Shown piece after piece: positions 47,597 to 56,472 of a DNA stretch of 64,000 nucleotides (position 1 is its first letter; each line of letters opens with the position of its first letter). The stretch spans positions 5,227,685 through 5,291,684 of the forward strand of contig NZ_LT721901.1 in assembly GCF_900157375.1 (NCBI RefSeq). Reading direction: 5' to 3'. This stretch comes from Mycobacterium rhizamassiliense (GTDB lineage Bacteria > Actinomycetota > Actinomycetes > Mycobacteriales > Mycobacteriaceae). The notes under the pieces were generated by a model that worked only from the letters and a program-made list of their open reading frames with translations, did no database searches and had not been told where the DNA came from. The position numbers were made by a program, and so were the translations under genes.

Positions 47597-48361
47597 ATGC
47601 GGAGTCAAAGAGCGGCTCGGCTTGCGGTTTTTGCGGCGACGGCGCTGTGCGTTGCTGCATGCGGCGCGCCGAACCGAAACAACACCGGAGCGCCCCCGGA
47701 ATCGCTGAGCCCGAAAACATCAGCACCGACCTCGGCACCCGTGCCGCTGCCCCCGGCGACGCCACCGTCGGCCGGCAAGGACCACGTCGAAGGCATGGTG
47801 CGCTCGGTATCGGGCGGCGTCATCCAGCTGCGGACCCGAAGCGGCTCGGCCACGGTCGATTTCGCACCGGCGACGATGGTCACCGAGGCCGCACCGGCAA
47901 AGCTCGCCGACGTCAAGCCGGGTAGCTGCGTCAGCGCGCGCGCCGCGCAGCCCGGGCAGCCCGCGCAGACGGTGAAGATCAGCCCCGCCGTCAACGGCAG
48001 CTGCCTGCCACCCCCGGAGGCCACTTCCGGCGGCACACCTGCGCCCGCGCAGAGCGGCGCCCCCACCGGCGTCTTCGGCCAGGTGACATCGGTGTCGCCC
48101 AACACCATCGCGATGAACACCCTGGCGCCCGGCGGCAAGGTGACGCCCGTCAACGTGCCGGTCGGCGACTCCACTACTTACAGCAATGACGCGGTCACCA
48201 ACGGCCAGGCGATCACGGATGGTAAGTGCATGGCGGCTCAGGGCACCGAGGGCGACGGCGGGCTAAAGGCGACCGCGGTCAGCCTGCAGCCCTGTCCCCC
48301 CATGGGCGGACATCACCATCACCTGCCCCACCTGCCGATCCATCTCCCGTTCCACATATAA
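47597..48361 (+). CDS. DUF5666-type lipoprotein 2
   Basis: A 254-aa paralogue of the preceding gene with the same plan: lipobox CVAAC (Cys22), a Pro/Ser/Ala linker, a first DUF5666-type unit HVEGMVRSVSGGVIQL and a second VFGQVTSVSPNTIAMN. The two share TKVTE/TMVTE and GSCVSxR motifs. The C-terminus is His-rich (GGHHHHLPHLPIHLPFHI), which could bind a metal. The two genes are a tandem duplication. Function unknown. Confidence 0.82.
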   Translation: MRSQRAARLAVFAATALCVAACGAPNRNNTGAPPESLSPKTSAPTSAPVPLPPATPPSAGKDHVEGMVRSVSGGVIQLRTRSGSATVDFAPATMVTEAAPAKLADVKPGSCVSARAAQPGQPAQTVKISPAVNGSCLPPPEATSGGTPAPAQSGAPTGVFGQVTSVSPNTIAMNTLAPGGKVTPVNVPVGDSTTYSNDAVTNGQAITDGKCMAAQGTEGDGGLKATAVSLQPCPPMGGHHHHLPHLPIHLPFHI

Positions 48362-48395
48362 GGAACAGGTCGAATCCGCTTGCGGCGGGGCTGAT

Positions 48396-48743
48396 TCAGA
48401 CGGTGAAGCCGAGCGCGCGCAGCTGCTCGCGGCCGTCTTCGGTGATCTTGTCCGGGCCCCACGGCGGGTTCCAGACCCAGTTGATCCGCAGGTCGTTGAC
48501 CAGGCCGCTGCCGATCAGCGCCGTGCGCGACTGATCCTCGATGACATCGGTCAGCGGGCAGGCCGCCGACGTCAGCGTCATGTCGAGCAGCGCGACGGTG
48601 CCGTCTTCGCCCTTCTCGATATTCAAGCCGTAGACCAGTCCCAGATCGACGACATTGATCCCCAATTCGGGGTCGACGACATCGCGCATCGCCTCTTCGA
48701 GGTCGAAGATGATTTCGTCATTGGGTGCGCTGGTTTCGCTCAT
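48396..48743 (-). CDS. MIP18/DUF59 iron-sulfur assembly protein (Rv1466)
   Basis: A 115-aa protein of the MIP18/PaaD (SufT-like) family, the same length as Rv1466. It has DPELGINVVDLGLVYGL and the family's conserved Cys in LTSAACPLTDVIEDQ. It helps to deliver or mature Fe-S clusters. Its ATG overlaps the sufU stop (ATGA), making it the last gene of the suf operon. Confidence 0.95.
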   Translation of the reverse strand: MSETSAPNDEIIFDLEEAMRDVVDPELGINVVDLGLVYGLNIEKGEDGTVALLDMTLTSAACPLTDVIEDQSRTALIGSGLVNDLRINWVWNPPWGPDKITEDGREQLRALGFTV

Positions 48744-49216
48744 GCTCCGTCGCTTCCATTCGTAGGTATCTCGGCACCGGCGCTGGCCTGCGCCACCGCA
48801 TCCTTGAACGCCATCCAGCCCAGCAGCGCGCACTTGACGCGGGCCGGGTACTTCGCCACGCCGGCGAACGCGATGCCGTCGCCCAGGACGTCCTCGTCGC
48901 CCTCGATCGTGCCGCGCGACGAGATCATCTCGTTGAACGCGGTGACGGTCTTCAGCGCGTCGCCCACGCTCTGACCGATCACCTGCTGGGTGAGCACCGA
49001 CGTCGCCGCCTGGCTGATCGAGCAGCCCTGCCCGTCGTAGGAGACGTCGACCACGGTCTCGCCGTCGCCGGACAGCGCCACCCGCAGCGTGACCTCGTCA
49101 CCGCAGACCGGGTTGACGTGAAAAACCTGGGCCCCGAACGGTTCTCGCAGCCCGCGGTGCTGCGGGTGTTTGTAGTGATCGAGGATCACGTCCTGATACA
49201 TCTGCTCTAGGCGCAT
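48740..49216 (-). CDS. sufU: Fe-S assembly protein SufU
   Basis: A 158-aa SufU/NifU-like protein with three conserved Cys in NPVCGDEV, GQGCSISQA and VKCALLGW and an Asp near the first. It accepts persulfide sulfur from SufS. It starts 3 nt after the sufS stop. Corresponds to Rv1465. Confidence 0.95.
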   Translation of the reverse strand: MRLEQMYQDVILDHYKHPQHRGLREPFGAQVFHVNPVCGDEVTLRVALSGDGETVVDVSYDGQGCSISQAATSVLTQQVIGQSVGDALKTVTAFNEMISSRGTIEGDEDVLGDGIAFAGVAKYPARVKCALLGWMAFKDAVAQASAGAEIPTNGSDGA

Positions 49217-49219
49217 GAC

Positions 49220-50473
49220 TCAACCCCTGGCGAAGAAGTCGAGGGATCGCCGGATCCCGGCCACCAAGCGGTCGACCTCGTCGGCGGTGTTGTACAGCGC
49301 GAACGACGCCCGCGCGGTGGCGGCCACGCCGAAGCGGCGGTGCAGCGGCATCGCACAGTGGTGTCCGACCCGCACCGCCACGCCCTCGTCGTCGAGCACC
49401 TGACCGACGTCGTGCGCGTGCACGCCGTCGACGACGAAGGCGACCGGCGAGCCACGGTCGTCCATCGACGTCGGCCCGATGATGCGCACCGCGTCGATGC
49501 CGGCCAGGCCGTCGAGGGCGCGGGCAACCAGCTCGTGTTCGTGGGCTTGCACGGCGTCCATGCCGACGGCACCGAGGTAGCGGGCGGCCGCCCCCAACCC
49601 GACGACCTGCGAGGTCATCGGGGTGCCGGCCTCGAACCGCTGCGGGGGCGCGGCATACGTGGTGGCGTCCATCGCGACCGTCTCGATCATCGAACCACCG
49701 GTGAGGAACGGCGGCAGCGCCTCGAGCAACTCGCTGCGGCCGTAGAGCACGCCAATGCCGTTGGGGCCCAGCATCTTATGCCCGGAGAACGCGCCGAAGT
49801 CGACGTCGAGGGCGTGGAAGTCGACGGGCTGGTGCGGGACCGACTGGCAGGCGTCCAGCACCGTCAGCGCGCCCACGGCCTTGGCCCGGGCCACCAGCTC
49901 GTCCACCGGCGCGATCGCACCGGTGACGTTCGAGTGATGGCTGAACGCAACGACTTTCACCCGCTCGTCGAGCTGCAGCGAGTCCAGGTCGATGCGCCCG
50001 TCGTCGGTCACGCCGTACCAGCGCACGGTCGCCCCGGTCCGCCGGGCCAGCTCCTGCCACGGGACGATGTTGGCGTGGTGCTCGAGCTCGGTGATGGCGA
50101 TGACGTCACCCTCGCCGACGGCCCGATCAAAGCGCTTGTCGCCCAGCACGTACGACACCAGGTTGAGCGACTCGGTGGCGTTCTTGGTGAAGACCAGCTC
50201 TTGCGCGTCGGCGCCGACGAACGCCGCGATACCGGCACGGCCCTGCTCGTAGGCGTCGGTGGCCTCTTCCATCAGCTGGTGCGCGCCGCGGTGCACCGCG
50301 CCGTTGGACGTCAACAAAAACTCCCGCTCGGCGTCGAGCACCTGCAACGGCCGTTGCGACGTCGCGCCGGAATCCAGATACGCCAACTGATTTCCCCCGC
50401 GCATGATGCGCTTCAGTATCGGGAAGTCAGCACGGATCGCCGCGAGGTCCAGTGGAGTCACGGAGGCCGACAT
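49220..50473 (-). CDS. sufS: Cysteine desulfurase SufS
   Basis: A 417-aa PLP enzyme of class II cysteine desulfurases. The PLP Lys is in AFSGHKMLGPNGIG (about residue 230) and the persulfide Cys is in RVGHHCAMPLHR (about residue 374). It supplies sulfur to SufU for the SufBCD scaffold. It starts 2 nt after the sufC stop. Corresponds to Rv1464 (csd). Confidence 0.96.
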   Translation of the reverse strand: MSASVTPLDLAAIRADFPILKRIMRGGNQLAYLDSGATSQRPLQVLDAEREFLLTSNGAVHRGAHQLMEEATDAYEQGRAGIAAFVGADAQELVFTKNATESLNLVSYVLGDKRFDRAVGEGDVIAITELEHHANIVPWQELARRTGATVRWYGVTDDGRIDLDSLQLDERVKVVAFSHHSNVTGAIAPVDELVARAKAVGALTVLDACQSVPHQPVDFHALDVDFGAFSGHKMLGPNGIGVLYGRSELLEALPPFLTGGSMIETVAMDATTYAAPPQRFEAGTPMTSQVVGLGAAARYLGAVGMDAVQAHEHELVARALDGLAGIDAVRIIGPTSMDDRGSPVAFVVDGVHAHDVGQVLDDEGVAVRVGHHCAMPLHRRFGVAATARASFALYNTADEVDRLVAGIRRSLDFFARG

Positions 50474-50475
50474 GG

Positions 50476-51249
50476 TTACGCCCCCGTGGCAGCCGACTGT
50501 GCGAAGCGCTCGTAGCCGTGCTCTTCGAGTGCGTCGGCCAGTTCGGGGCCGCCGGCCTCGACGATGCGGCCGCCGACGAACACGTGCACGAACTGCGGCC
50601 GGATGTAGCGCAGGATCCGGGTGTAGTGCGTGATCAGCAGGACGCCCCCGTGCTCGGCTTCGGCGTAACGGTTCACTCCCTCGCTCACCACCCGCAGCGC
50701 GTCGACGTCCAGCCCGGAGTCGGTCTCGTCCAGGATCGCGATCTTGGGCTTGAGCAGCGACAGCTGCAGGATCTCGTGACGCTTCTTCTCACCGCCCGAA
50801 AAGCCTTCGTTCACACTGCGTTCGGAGAACGCCGGATCGATGCCGAGATCGCCCATCGCGCCCTTGACTTCCTTGACCCAGTGCCGCAGCTTCGGCGCCT
50901 CACCGCGCACGGCCGCGGCGGCGGTGCGCAGGAAGTTCGACATCGACACCCCCGGCACCTCAATCGGGTACTGCATCGCCAGGAACAAACCGGCCCGCGC
51001 GCGTTCGTCGACGCTCATCGCCAGCACGTCCTCGCCGTCCAACGTGATCGAACCGGACGTCACCTCGTACCTCGGATGCCCGGCGATCGCGTAGGACAGG
51101 GTCGACTTGCCGGACCCGTTCGGGCCCATCAGCGCGTGCGTCTCCCCCGACTTCACCGTGAGATCGACACCCTTGAGGATCGGGATGGCCTCGGCGTCAT
51201 TGGCGGGCGAGACGCTGACGTGCAGATCTTTGATTTCGAGCGTGGTCAT
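50476..51249 (-). CDS. sufC: SUF complex ATPase SufC
   Basis: A 257-aa ABC-type ATPase with Walker A GPNGSGKST, signature FSGGEKKRHEI and Walker B IAILDETDSGLD. It drives the SufBCD scaffold. Its ATG shares one base with the sufD stop (TGATG). Corresponds to Rv1463. Confidence 0.97.
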   Translation of the reverse strand: MTTLEIKDLHVSVSPANDAEAIPILKGVDLTVKSGETHALMGPNGSGKSTLSYAIAGHPRYEVTSGSITLDGEDVLAMSVDERARAGLFLAMQYPIEVPGVSMSNFLRTAAAAVRGEAPKLRHWVKEVKGAMGDLGIDPAFSERSVNEGFSGGEKKRHEILQLSLLKPKIAILDETDSGLDVDALRVVSEGVNRYAEAEHGGVLLITHYTRILRYIRPQFVHVFVGGRIVEAGGPELADALEEHGYERFAQSAATGA

Positions 51250-52409
51250 CAGTTCTTGATTCCTTCGGTTAACTCAAGTTCGTGTTCGATGGCCTCGGTC
51301 AGCCGGTCACGGACGGACGCCACGGCGATCTTCTGGATGATCTCCGCGAAGAAGCCGCGCACGATCAGCCTGCGAGCCTGGTCTTCCGGGATACCGCGAG
51401 CTCGTAGATAAAACACCTGCTCGTCGTCGAATCTTCCCGTGGCACTTGCGTGTCCGGCGCCGACGATCTCGCCCGTCTCGATTTCGAGGTTGGGCACCGA
51501 ATCGGCGCGGGCGCCGTCGGTGAGCACCAGGTTGCGGTTCGCCTCATACGTGTCGGTGCCGGTGGCCTCGGCCCTGATCAGCACATCGCCGATCCACACC
51601 GTGTGGGCGTCGGGCCGCTTGGAGTCCGGATCGCCTTGCAGCGCACCCTTGTACAACACGTCGGAGCGGCAGTTGGGGTAGGCGTGGTCGACGAGTAACC
51701 GGGATTCGAAGTGCTGGCCGTCGTCGGCGAAATAGGTGCCGAGCAGTTGAGCGTCGCCGCCCGCAGCGGTGAACCGCACCGTCGTCGACGTACGAACCAG
51801 GTCGCCCCCGAGCGTCACGTTGACATGGCCGAGCACCGAATCCCTGCCCAGCCGTGCGTGATGCGCGCTGACGTGCACCATGTCGTCGGCCCAGTCGGCG
51901 ATCCAGATCACCCCGAGGGCTGCCGAGTCACCGACGATGATTTCGACGTTGTCGGCGTAGGTCCCGCTGCCGCGCAGGTCGACGACCACGATGGCGCGGG
52001 CGAGTTCTTCGACGCGGATCTGCAGGTGCCCGTACGCGACCGCGCCCTCGCCGGGCCCGGTGACGACGATCTCGATCGGCTTGGCGACCTCGGTGTCGCG
52101 CGCCACGGTCACCACCGTCGCGGAGTTGAACGACGAGAATGCCTGGGCCGCAACACGATCAGTGGGGACGCCACCCTGGCCCAGCCGCTCGTCGCCGCGG
52201 CGCACGGTTTCGGTCTGCACGCCGGGCTGTTCGCTGACACTGATCGCAGCCTTGCCGTTGGCGACGGCCGAGCCGTCGTGCAGGCCGCGCAACCGTCGCA
52301 GCGGGGTAAACCGCCACATCTCGTCGCGGCCGTGCGGAACCTCGAAAGCATCAACATCGAAGGACGCGAACAGCTCGCCCTTATTCAGATTTAGTGCGGC
52401 AGCGGTCAT
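51249..52409 (-). CDS. sufD: SUF scaffold protein SufD
   Basis: A 386-aa protein of the SufBD family with a beta-helix core. It starts MTAAALNLNKGELFASFDVD and has the C-terminal RFDDEQVFYLRARGIPEDQARRL typical of SufB/SufD. It pairs with SufB and SufC. Its ATG overlaps the sufB stop (ATGA). Corresponds to Rv1462 (397 aa in M. tuberculosis). Confidence 0.96.
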   Translation of the reverse strand: MTAAALNLNKGELFASFDVDAFEVPHGRDEMWRFTPLRRLRGLHDGSAVANGKAAISVSEQPGVQTETVRRGDERLGQGGVPTDRVAAQAFSSFNSATVVTVARDTEVAKPIEIVVTGPGEGAVAYGHLQIRVEELARAIVVVDLRGSGTYADNVEIIVGDSAALGVIWIADWADDMVHVSAHHARLGRDSVLGHVNVTLGGDLVRTSTTVRFTAAGGDAQLLGTYFADDGQHFESRLLVDHAYPNCRSDVLYKGALQGDPDSKRPDAHTVWIGDVLIRAEATGTDTYEANRNLVLTDGARADSVPNLEIETGEIVGAGHASATGRFDDEQVFYLRARGIPEDQARRLIVRGFFAEIIQKIAVASVRDRLTEAIEHELELTEGIKN

Positions 52410-53860
52410 CCGACCGCGCCCTCCATCTGCAGCTCGATCAGCCGGTTGAGCTCCAGCGCGTACTCCATCGGCAGTTCCTTGGCAATCGGCTCGACGAAGC
52501 CGCGCACCACCATCGCCATCGCCTCGTCCTCGGTCATCCCGCGACTCATCAGGTAGAAGAGCTGGTCCGCGCTGACCTTGGACACGGTGGCCTCGTGACC
52601 CATCGTGACGTCGTCCTCGCGGATGTCGACATAGGGGTAGGTGTCGCTGCGGCTGATCGTATCGACCAGCAGCGCATCGCATTTCACGCTGGATCGCGAT
52701 CCGTGCGCACCCTTGTTGATCTGGACCAGACCGCGGTAGGAGGCGCGGCCGCCGCCGCGCGCCACCGATTTGGAGACGATGTTGCTCGACGTGTTGGGCG
52801 CCAGGTGCAGCATCTTGGCGCCGGTGTCCTGGTGCTGGCCCTCGCCGGCGAACGCCACCGAGAGCACCTCGCCCTTGGCGTACTCGCCGGTCATCCAGAC
52901 TGCCGGGTACTTCATGGTCACCTTCGACCCGATGTTGCCGTCGACCCACTCCATGGTGGCGCCGGCCTCGGCACGGGTGCGCTTGGTGACCAGGTTGTAG
53001 ACGTTGTTCGACCAGTTCTGGATGGTCGTGTAACGGCAACGGCCACCGGGCTTCACGATGATCTCGACCACCGCGGAGTGCAGCGAGTCGCTCTTGTAGA
53101 TCGGCGCCGTACAACCCTCGACGTAGTGCACGTAGGCGCCCTCGTCGACAATGATCAGCGTCCGCTCGAACTGGCCCATGTTCTCGGTGTTGATCCGGAA
53201 GTAGGCCTGCAGCGGAATATCTACGTGCACGCCCGGCGGCACGTAGATGAACGAACCGCCCGACCACACAGCGGTATTCAGCGCGGAGAACTTGTTGTCA
53301 CCGGCCGGGATCACGGTGCCGAAGTATTGCTTGAACATCTCCGGGTGCTCGCGCAGCGCCGTGTCGGTGTCCAGGAAGAGGACGCCCAGCTTCTCCAGAT
53401 CCTCACGGATGGAGTGATAGACGACCTCGGACTCATACTGCGCGGCGACACCGGAGACCAGCCGCTGCTTCTCCGCTTCCGGGATGCCCAGCCTGTCGTA
53501 GGTGTTCTTGATGTCCGCGGGCAGGTCGTCCCAGGTCGCGGCCTGCTTCTCGCTGGAGCGCACGAAGTACTTGATGTTGTCGAAGTGGATGCCTTCCAGG
53601 TTGGAGCCCCAGTTCGGCATCGGCTTCTTCTCGAACGTACGCAGCGCCTTGAGCCGGACGTTGAGCATCCACTCCGGCTCGTTCTTCTTCGCCGAGATGT
53701 CGCGGACCACCGCCTCGGACAGGCCACGCTGCGCGCTGGCGCCCGCGACGTCGGAGTCCGCCCAGCCGTAGCCGTAGTTGCCCAGGGATGCAATCGCCTG
53801 CTCCTGGGTCAACGGCGTTCCGGTAAGCGGCGGCTTGGTGGCCTCTGGCGTGAGTGTCAT
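52406..53860 (-). CDS. sufB: SUF scaffold protein SufB, intein-free
   Basis: A 484-aa protein that begins MTLTPEATKPPLTG and includes GQFERTLIIVDEGAYVHYVEGC and RSDTYPYVDIREDDVTMGHE. It is the main Fe-S scaffold subunit. The M. tuberculosis SufB precursor (846 aa) carries an intein; here the extein runs without interruption, so no protein splicing is needed. The start is the ATG at 53860, 56 nt after the sufR stop. Confidence 0.96.
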   Translation of the reverse strand: MTLTPEATKPPLTGTPLTQEQAIASLGNYGYGWADSDVAGASAQRGLSEAVVRDISAKKNEPEWMLNVRLKALRTFEKKPMPNWGSNLEGIHFDNIKYFVRSSEKQAATWDDLPADIKNTYDRLGIPEAEKQRLVSGVAAQYESEVVYHSIREDLEKLGVLFLDTDTALREHPEMFKQYFGTVIPAGDNKFSALNTAVWSGGSFIYVPPGVHVDIPLQAYFRINTENMGQFERTLIIVDEGAYVHYVEGCTAPIYKSDSLHSAVVEIIVKPGGRCRYTTIQNWSNNVYNLVTKRTRAEAGATMEWVDGNIGSKVTMKYPAVWMTGEYAKGEVLSVAFAGEGQHQDTGAKMLHLAPNTSSNIVSKSVARGGGRASYRGLVQINKGAHGSRSSVKCDALLVDTISRSDTYPYVDIREDDVTMGHEATVSKVSADQLFYLMSRGMTEDEAMAMVVRGFVEPIAKELPMEYALELNRLIELQMEGAVG

Positions 53861-53916
53861 TCGGACGCTCCTTTGGTGCTCGTACGGTGCTGGCGCGGGC
53901 TGGGCGCCGCTTGATG

Positions 53917-54642
53917 CTAGGTCTTGGCTGCCGCCGGGGTCAGCGGCACATGGGTGGTACAGGCGCAGTCGCCGTTGACGATGGTCGCCAACCGCTGCAC
54001 GTGGGTGCCGATAACCTCGGCCATCGCCTCCCGCTCCGCCTCGCACAGTTCCGGGAATTCCTCGGCGACATGCGATACCGGGCAGTGGTGCTGGCAGATC
54101 TGCACGCCGTGCAGCGGCAGGCCCACCCGCGTGGTGGTGGCGACGTAGCCGGCCTTGGTCAGCGCGCCGGCCACCCGCTCGGCCGCCGCCTCGACATCGG
54201 CGTCGTCGGCACTGTCGGCCGGCTCGACATCGGCCAGGATCGCGTCGATGCGGCGCCGGGCGAAGGTCTGCACCGCGCCCTGTCCGCCGATTTCACGCAG
54301 TTGGCGCATCGCCGCCGCCGCCAGGTCGTCGTAGGCGTGGTCAAGCTTGGCCCGCCCGACAGAGGTCAACCGGTAGCGTCGTGCGGGCCGACCACGACCG
54401 GCCTGCTGCCAGGATGCGGCGGCCGCCGACTCGGCGTCGCCCGCCTCGATCAGCGCGTCGAGATGACGGCGCACCCCGGCGGCCGCGAGGCCCAACCGGT
54501 CGCCGATCTCGCTGACGGTGATCGATCCGGACTCCAGCAGCAGGCGCACGATGGCGCGGCGGGTGTGACCATCCGGTACCGCACTGGCCACGGCCGGCGC
54601 GGGAGCCACGTCGACCTGGTCGCCGGTTTGGATTTCCACAAC
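53917..54642 (-). CDS. sufR: SUF operon repressor SufR
   Basis: A regulator of 241 residues from GTG 54642 (VEIQTGDQVDV). It has a winged helix (RAIVRLLLESGSITVSEIGDRLGL) and C-terminal cysteines in QICQHHCPVSH, FPELCEAE and GDCACTTH that would bind a [4Fe-4S] cluster. Its M. tuberculosis homologue Rv1460 represses its own operon through a palindrome near the promoter. The N-terminus is uncertain: an in-frame GTG at 54777 would add 45 residues but runs through the inverted repeats. Confidence 0.9.
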   Translation of the reverse strand, partial: VVEIQTGDQVDVAPAPAVASAVPDGHTRRAIVRLLLESGSITVSEIGDRLGLAAAGVRRHLDALIEAGDAESAAAASWQQAGRGRPARRYRLTSVGRAKLDHAYDDLAAAAMRQLREIGGQGAVQTFARRRIDAILADVEPADSADDADVEAAAERVAGALTKAGYVATTTRVGLPLHGVQICQHHCPVSHVAEEFPELCEAEREAMAEVIGTHVQRLATIVNGDCACTTHVPLTPAAAKT

Positions 54643-54723
54643 ACCAGTGTGACGCAATTCCGGGGATCGGTCTAGCAAGGGTGCCCTCTGTAGAGGGTTG
54701 CAGTGCTCACACCGTGAGCACTG
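54641..54723. promoter_or_regulatory. Three inverted repeats in the sufR-mptB intergenic region
   Basis: Three palindromes lie here: ACACCAGTGT at 54641-54650 at the sufR start; CCCTCT/AGAGGG at 54684-54697 (2-nt spacer); and CAGTGCTCAC/GTGAGCACTG at 54701-54723 (10-bp perfect arms, 3-nt spacer). On the sufR strand the first reads ACACTggtgtTGTGG. One of them is the likely SufR operator. Which one is not known from sequence. Confidence 0.6.
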
Positions 54724-54747
54724 CCCGGCCGTCTCGTGAGGTGCAGC

Positions 54748-54753
54748 TACGCT
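54748..54753 (+). promoter_or_regulatory. Probable -10 box of mptB
   Basis: TACGCT lies 6 nt before the ATG at 54760, the spacing of a leaderless transcript. It lies 25 nt after the 54701-54723 palindrome, so the same protein could affect both directions. Confidence 0.5.
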
Positions 54754-54759
54754 GCACTG

Positions 54760-56472
54760 ATGGCAGCGCGCCACCACACGCTGAGCTCGTCAATCGCCAG
54801 CTTGCACGGCGATGAACAAGCCGTCGGCTCGCCGCTGAACGCTACCGAGCTCACCGCCATGCGGCGCACGCGCCTGTTAGGCGCCACCGGGACCGTGCTG
54901 ATGGCGATCGGCGCGCTGGGCGCGGGGGCCCGGCCCGTCGTTCAGGACCCGACGTTCGGGGTGCGGTTGCTCAACCTGCCCTCCCGCATCCAAACGGTGT
55001 CGTTGACGATGACGACGACCGGGGCGGTCATGATGGCGCTGGCCTGGTTGATGCTCGGACGGTTCGCGCTGGGCCGCAGGCGGATGTCGCGCGGCGAACT
55101 GGACCGCACGCTGCTGCTGTGGATGCTGCCGCTGCTGCCCGCGCCCCCGATGTACAGCAAGGACGTCTACTCCTACCTGGCGCAGAGCCAGATCTCGCTG
55201 GAAGGGCTCGACCCCTACAAGGTGGGTCCGGCGTCCGGGCTGGGGCTTGGCCACGTATTCACGCTGTCGGTCCCCAGCCTGTGGCGGGAGACGCCCGCGC
55301 CCTACGGCCCGTTGTTTTTGTGGATTGGGCGCGGAATCTCGGCGGTGACCGGCGAAAACATCGTCGCCGCCGTGCTCTGCCACCGGATCGTGGTGCTGAT
55401 CGGGGTGGCCCTGATCGTGTGGGCAACGCCCCGGCTGGCCCGGCGCTGCGGCGTGGCTGAGGTGAGCGCGCTGTGGCTGGGGGCGGCCAATCCGCTGCTG
55501 ATCATGCATCTGGTCGCCGGCATCCACAACGAGGCGCTGATGCTCGGACTGATGCTGGCCGGCGCCGAGTTCGCGCTGCGCGGCATCGACTCGGCGCGAC
55601 TGCGGCCCCGGTCGTGGCGCATCGGCTCGGATTGGGAACCGCTGGGCATGCTGCTGGCCGGCGCCGTGCTGATCACGCTGTCGTCGCAGGTGAAACTGCC
55701 GTCGCTGCTGGCGCTGGGCTTCGTCACGATGGCGCTGGCCTACCGGTTGGGTGGCAATCTGCGAGCGCTGCTGCTGGCAGGCGGCGGGATGACGGCATTG
55801 TCGGTGGCGGTGATGGCCGTCGTCGGGTGGGCCAGCGGCCTGGGGTTCGGCTGGATCTTCACGCTGGGCACCGCGAATGTGGTGCGCAGCTGGATGTCGC
55901 CGCCGACGCTGCTGGCGCTGGGCACCGGGCAGGTCGGCATTCTGCTGGGCCTGGGCGATCACACCACCGCCGTCCTGGCACTGACCCGTTCCATCGGCGT
56001 GCTGATCATCACGGTGTTGGTGGCCTGGCTGTTGCTCGCCGTCTTCCGCGGGCGGTTGCACCCGATCGGCGGCCTCGGCGTCGCGCTGGGCATCTGCGTC
56101 CTGCTGTTCCCCGTCGTGCAGCCCTGGTATCTGCTGTGGGCCATCATCCCGCTTGCCGCCTGGGCGACCCACCAAGGTTTCCGGGTGGCGGTCATCATCA
56201 TCACGCTCGTGGTGGGCATCTTCGGCCCGACGGCAAACGGCGACCGCTTCGCGTTGTTCCAGATCCTGGATGCCACCCTGGCCAGTGCCGCCGTCGTGGT
56301 GTTGCTGGTCGCGCTGACATACACCCGGTTGCCGTGGCGTCCGCTGCAGGTGAAGCCGGCCCAGGACGGCGAATCCAACGGCGCGGCAGGCACTGCCGTC
56401 CCGCAGTCCGCCGAGGCCGGCGAGACCCAACGGCCGACGGCGGCGCCGGACGCTTACGCTGACTCGACGTGA
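54760..56472 (+). CDS. mptB: Alpha-(1->6)-mannopyranosyltransferase MptB
   Basis: A 570-aa GT-C fold membrane enzyme with 13 or so hydrophobic segments. The loop APPMYSKDVYSYLAQ near residue 130 contains the Asp used by GT-C enzymes, and the decaprenyl-phosphomannose-dependent family features follow. It starts the alpha-1,6-mannan core of lipomannan/LAM. The N-terminus MAARHHTLSSSIASLHGD matches Rv1459c, and the C-terminus ends RPTAAPDAYADST. Two alternative earlier starts were rejected because of the promoter box. Confidence 0.95.
   Translation: MAARHHTLSSSIASLHGDEQAVGSPLNATELTAMRRTRLLGATGTVLMAIGALGAGARPVVQDPTFGVRLLNLPSRIQTVSLTMTTTGAVMMALAWLMLGRFALGRRRMSRGELDRTLLLWMLPLLPAPPMYSKDVYSYLAQSQISLEGLDPYKVGPASGLGLGHVFTLSVPSLWRETPAPYGPLFLWIGRGISAVTGENIVAAVLCHRIVVLIGVALIVWATPRLARRCGVAEVSALWLGAANPLLIMHLVAGIHNEALMLGLMLAGAEFALRGIDSARLRPRSWRIGSDWEPLGMLLAGAVLITLSSQVKLPSLLALGFVTMALAYRLGGNLRALLLAGGGMTALSVAVMAVVGWASGLGFGWIFTLGTANVVRSWMSPPTLLALGTGQVGILLGLGDHTTAVLALTRSIGVLIITVLVAWLLLAVFRGRLHPIGGLGVALGICVLLFPVVQPWYLLWAIIPLAAWATHQGFRVAVIIITLVVGIFGPTANGDRFALFQILDATLASAAVVVLLVALTYTRLPWRPLQVKPAQDGESNGAAGTAVPQSAEAGETQRPTAAPDAYADST

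Noticed and set aside
53861..54046. 62-codon N-terminal extension of sufB
   Set aside because: Translates to Arg/Gly/His-rich sequence overlapping the sufR 3' end in another frame; the ATG at 53860 matches known SufB N-termini.
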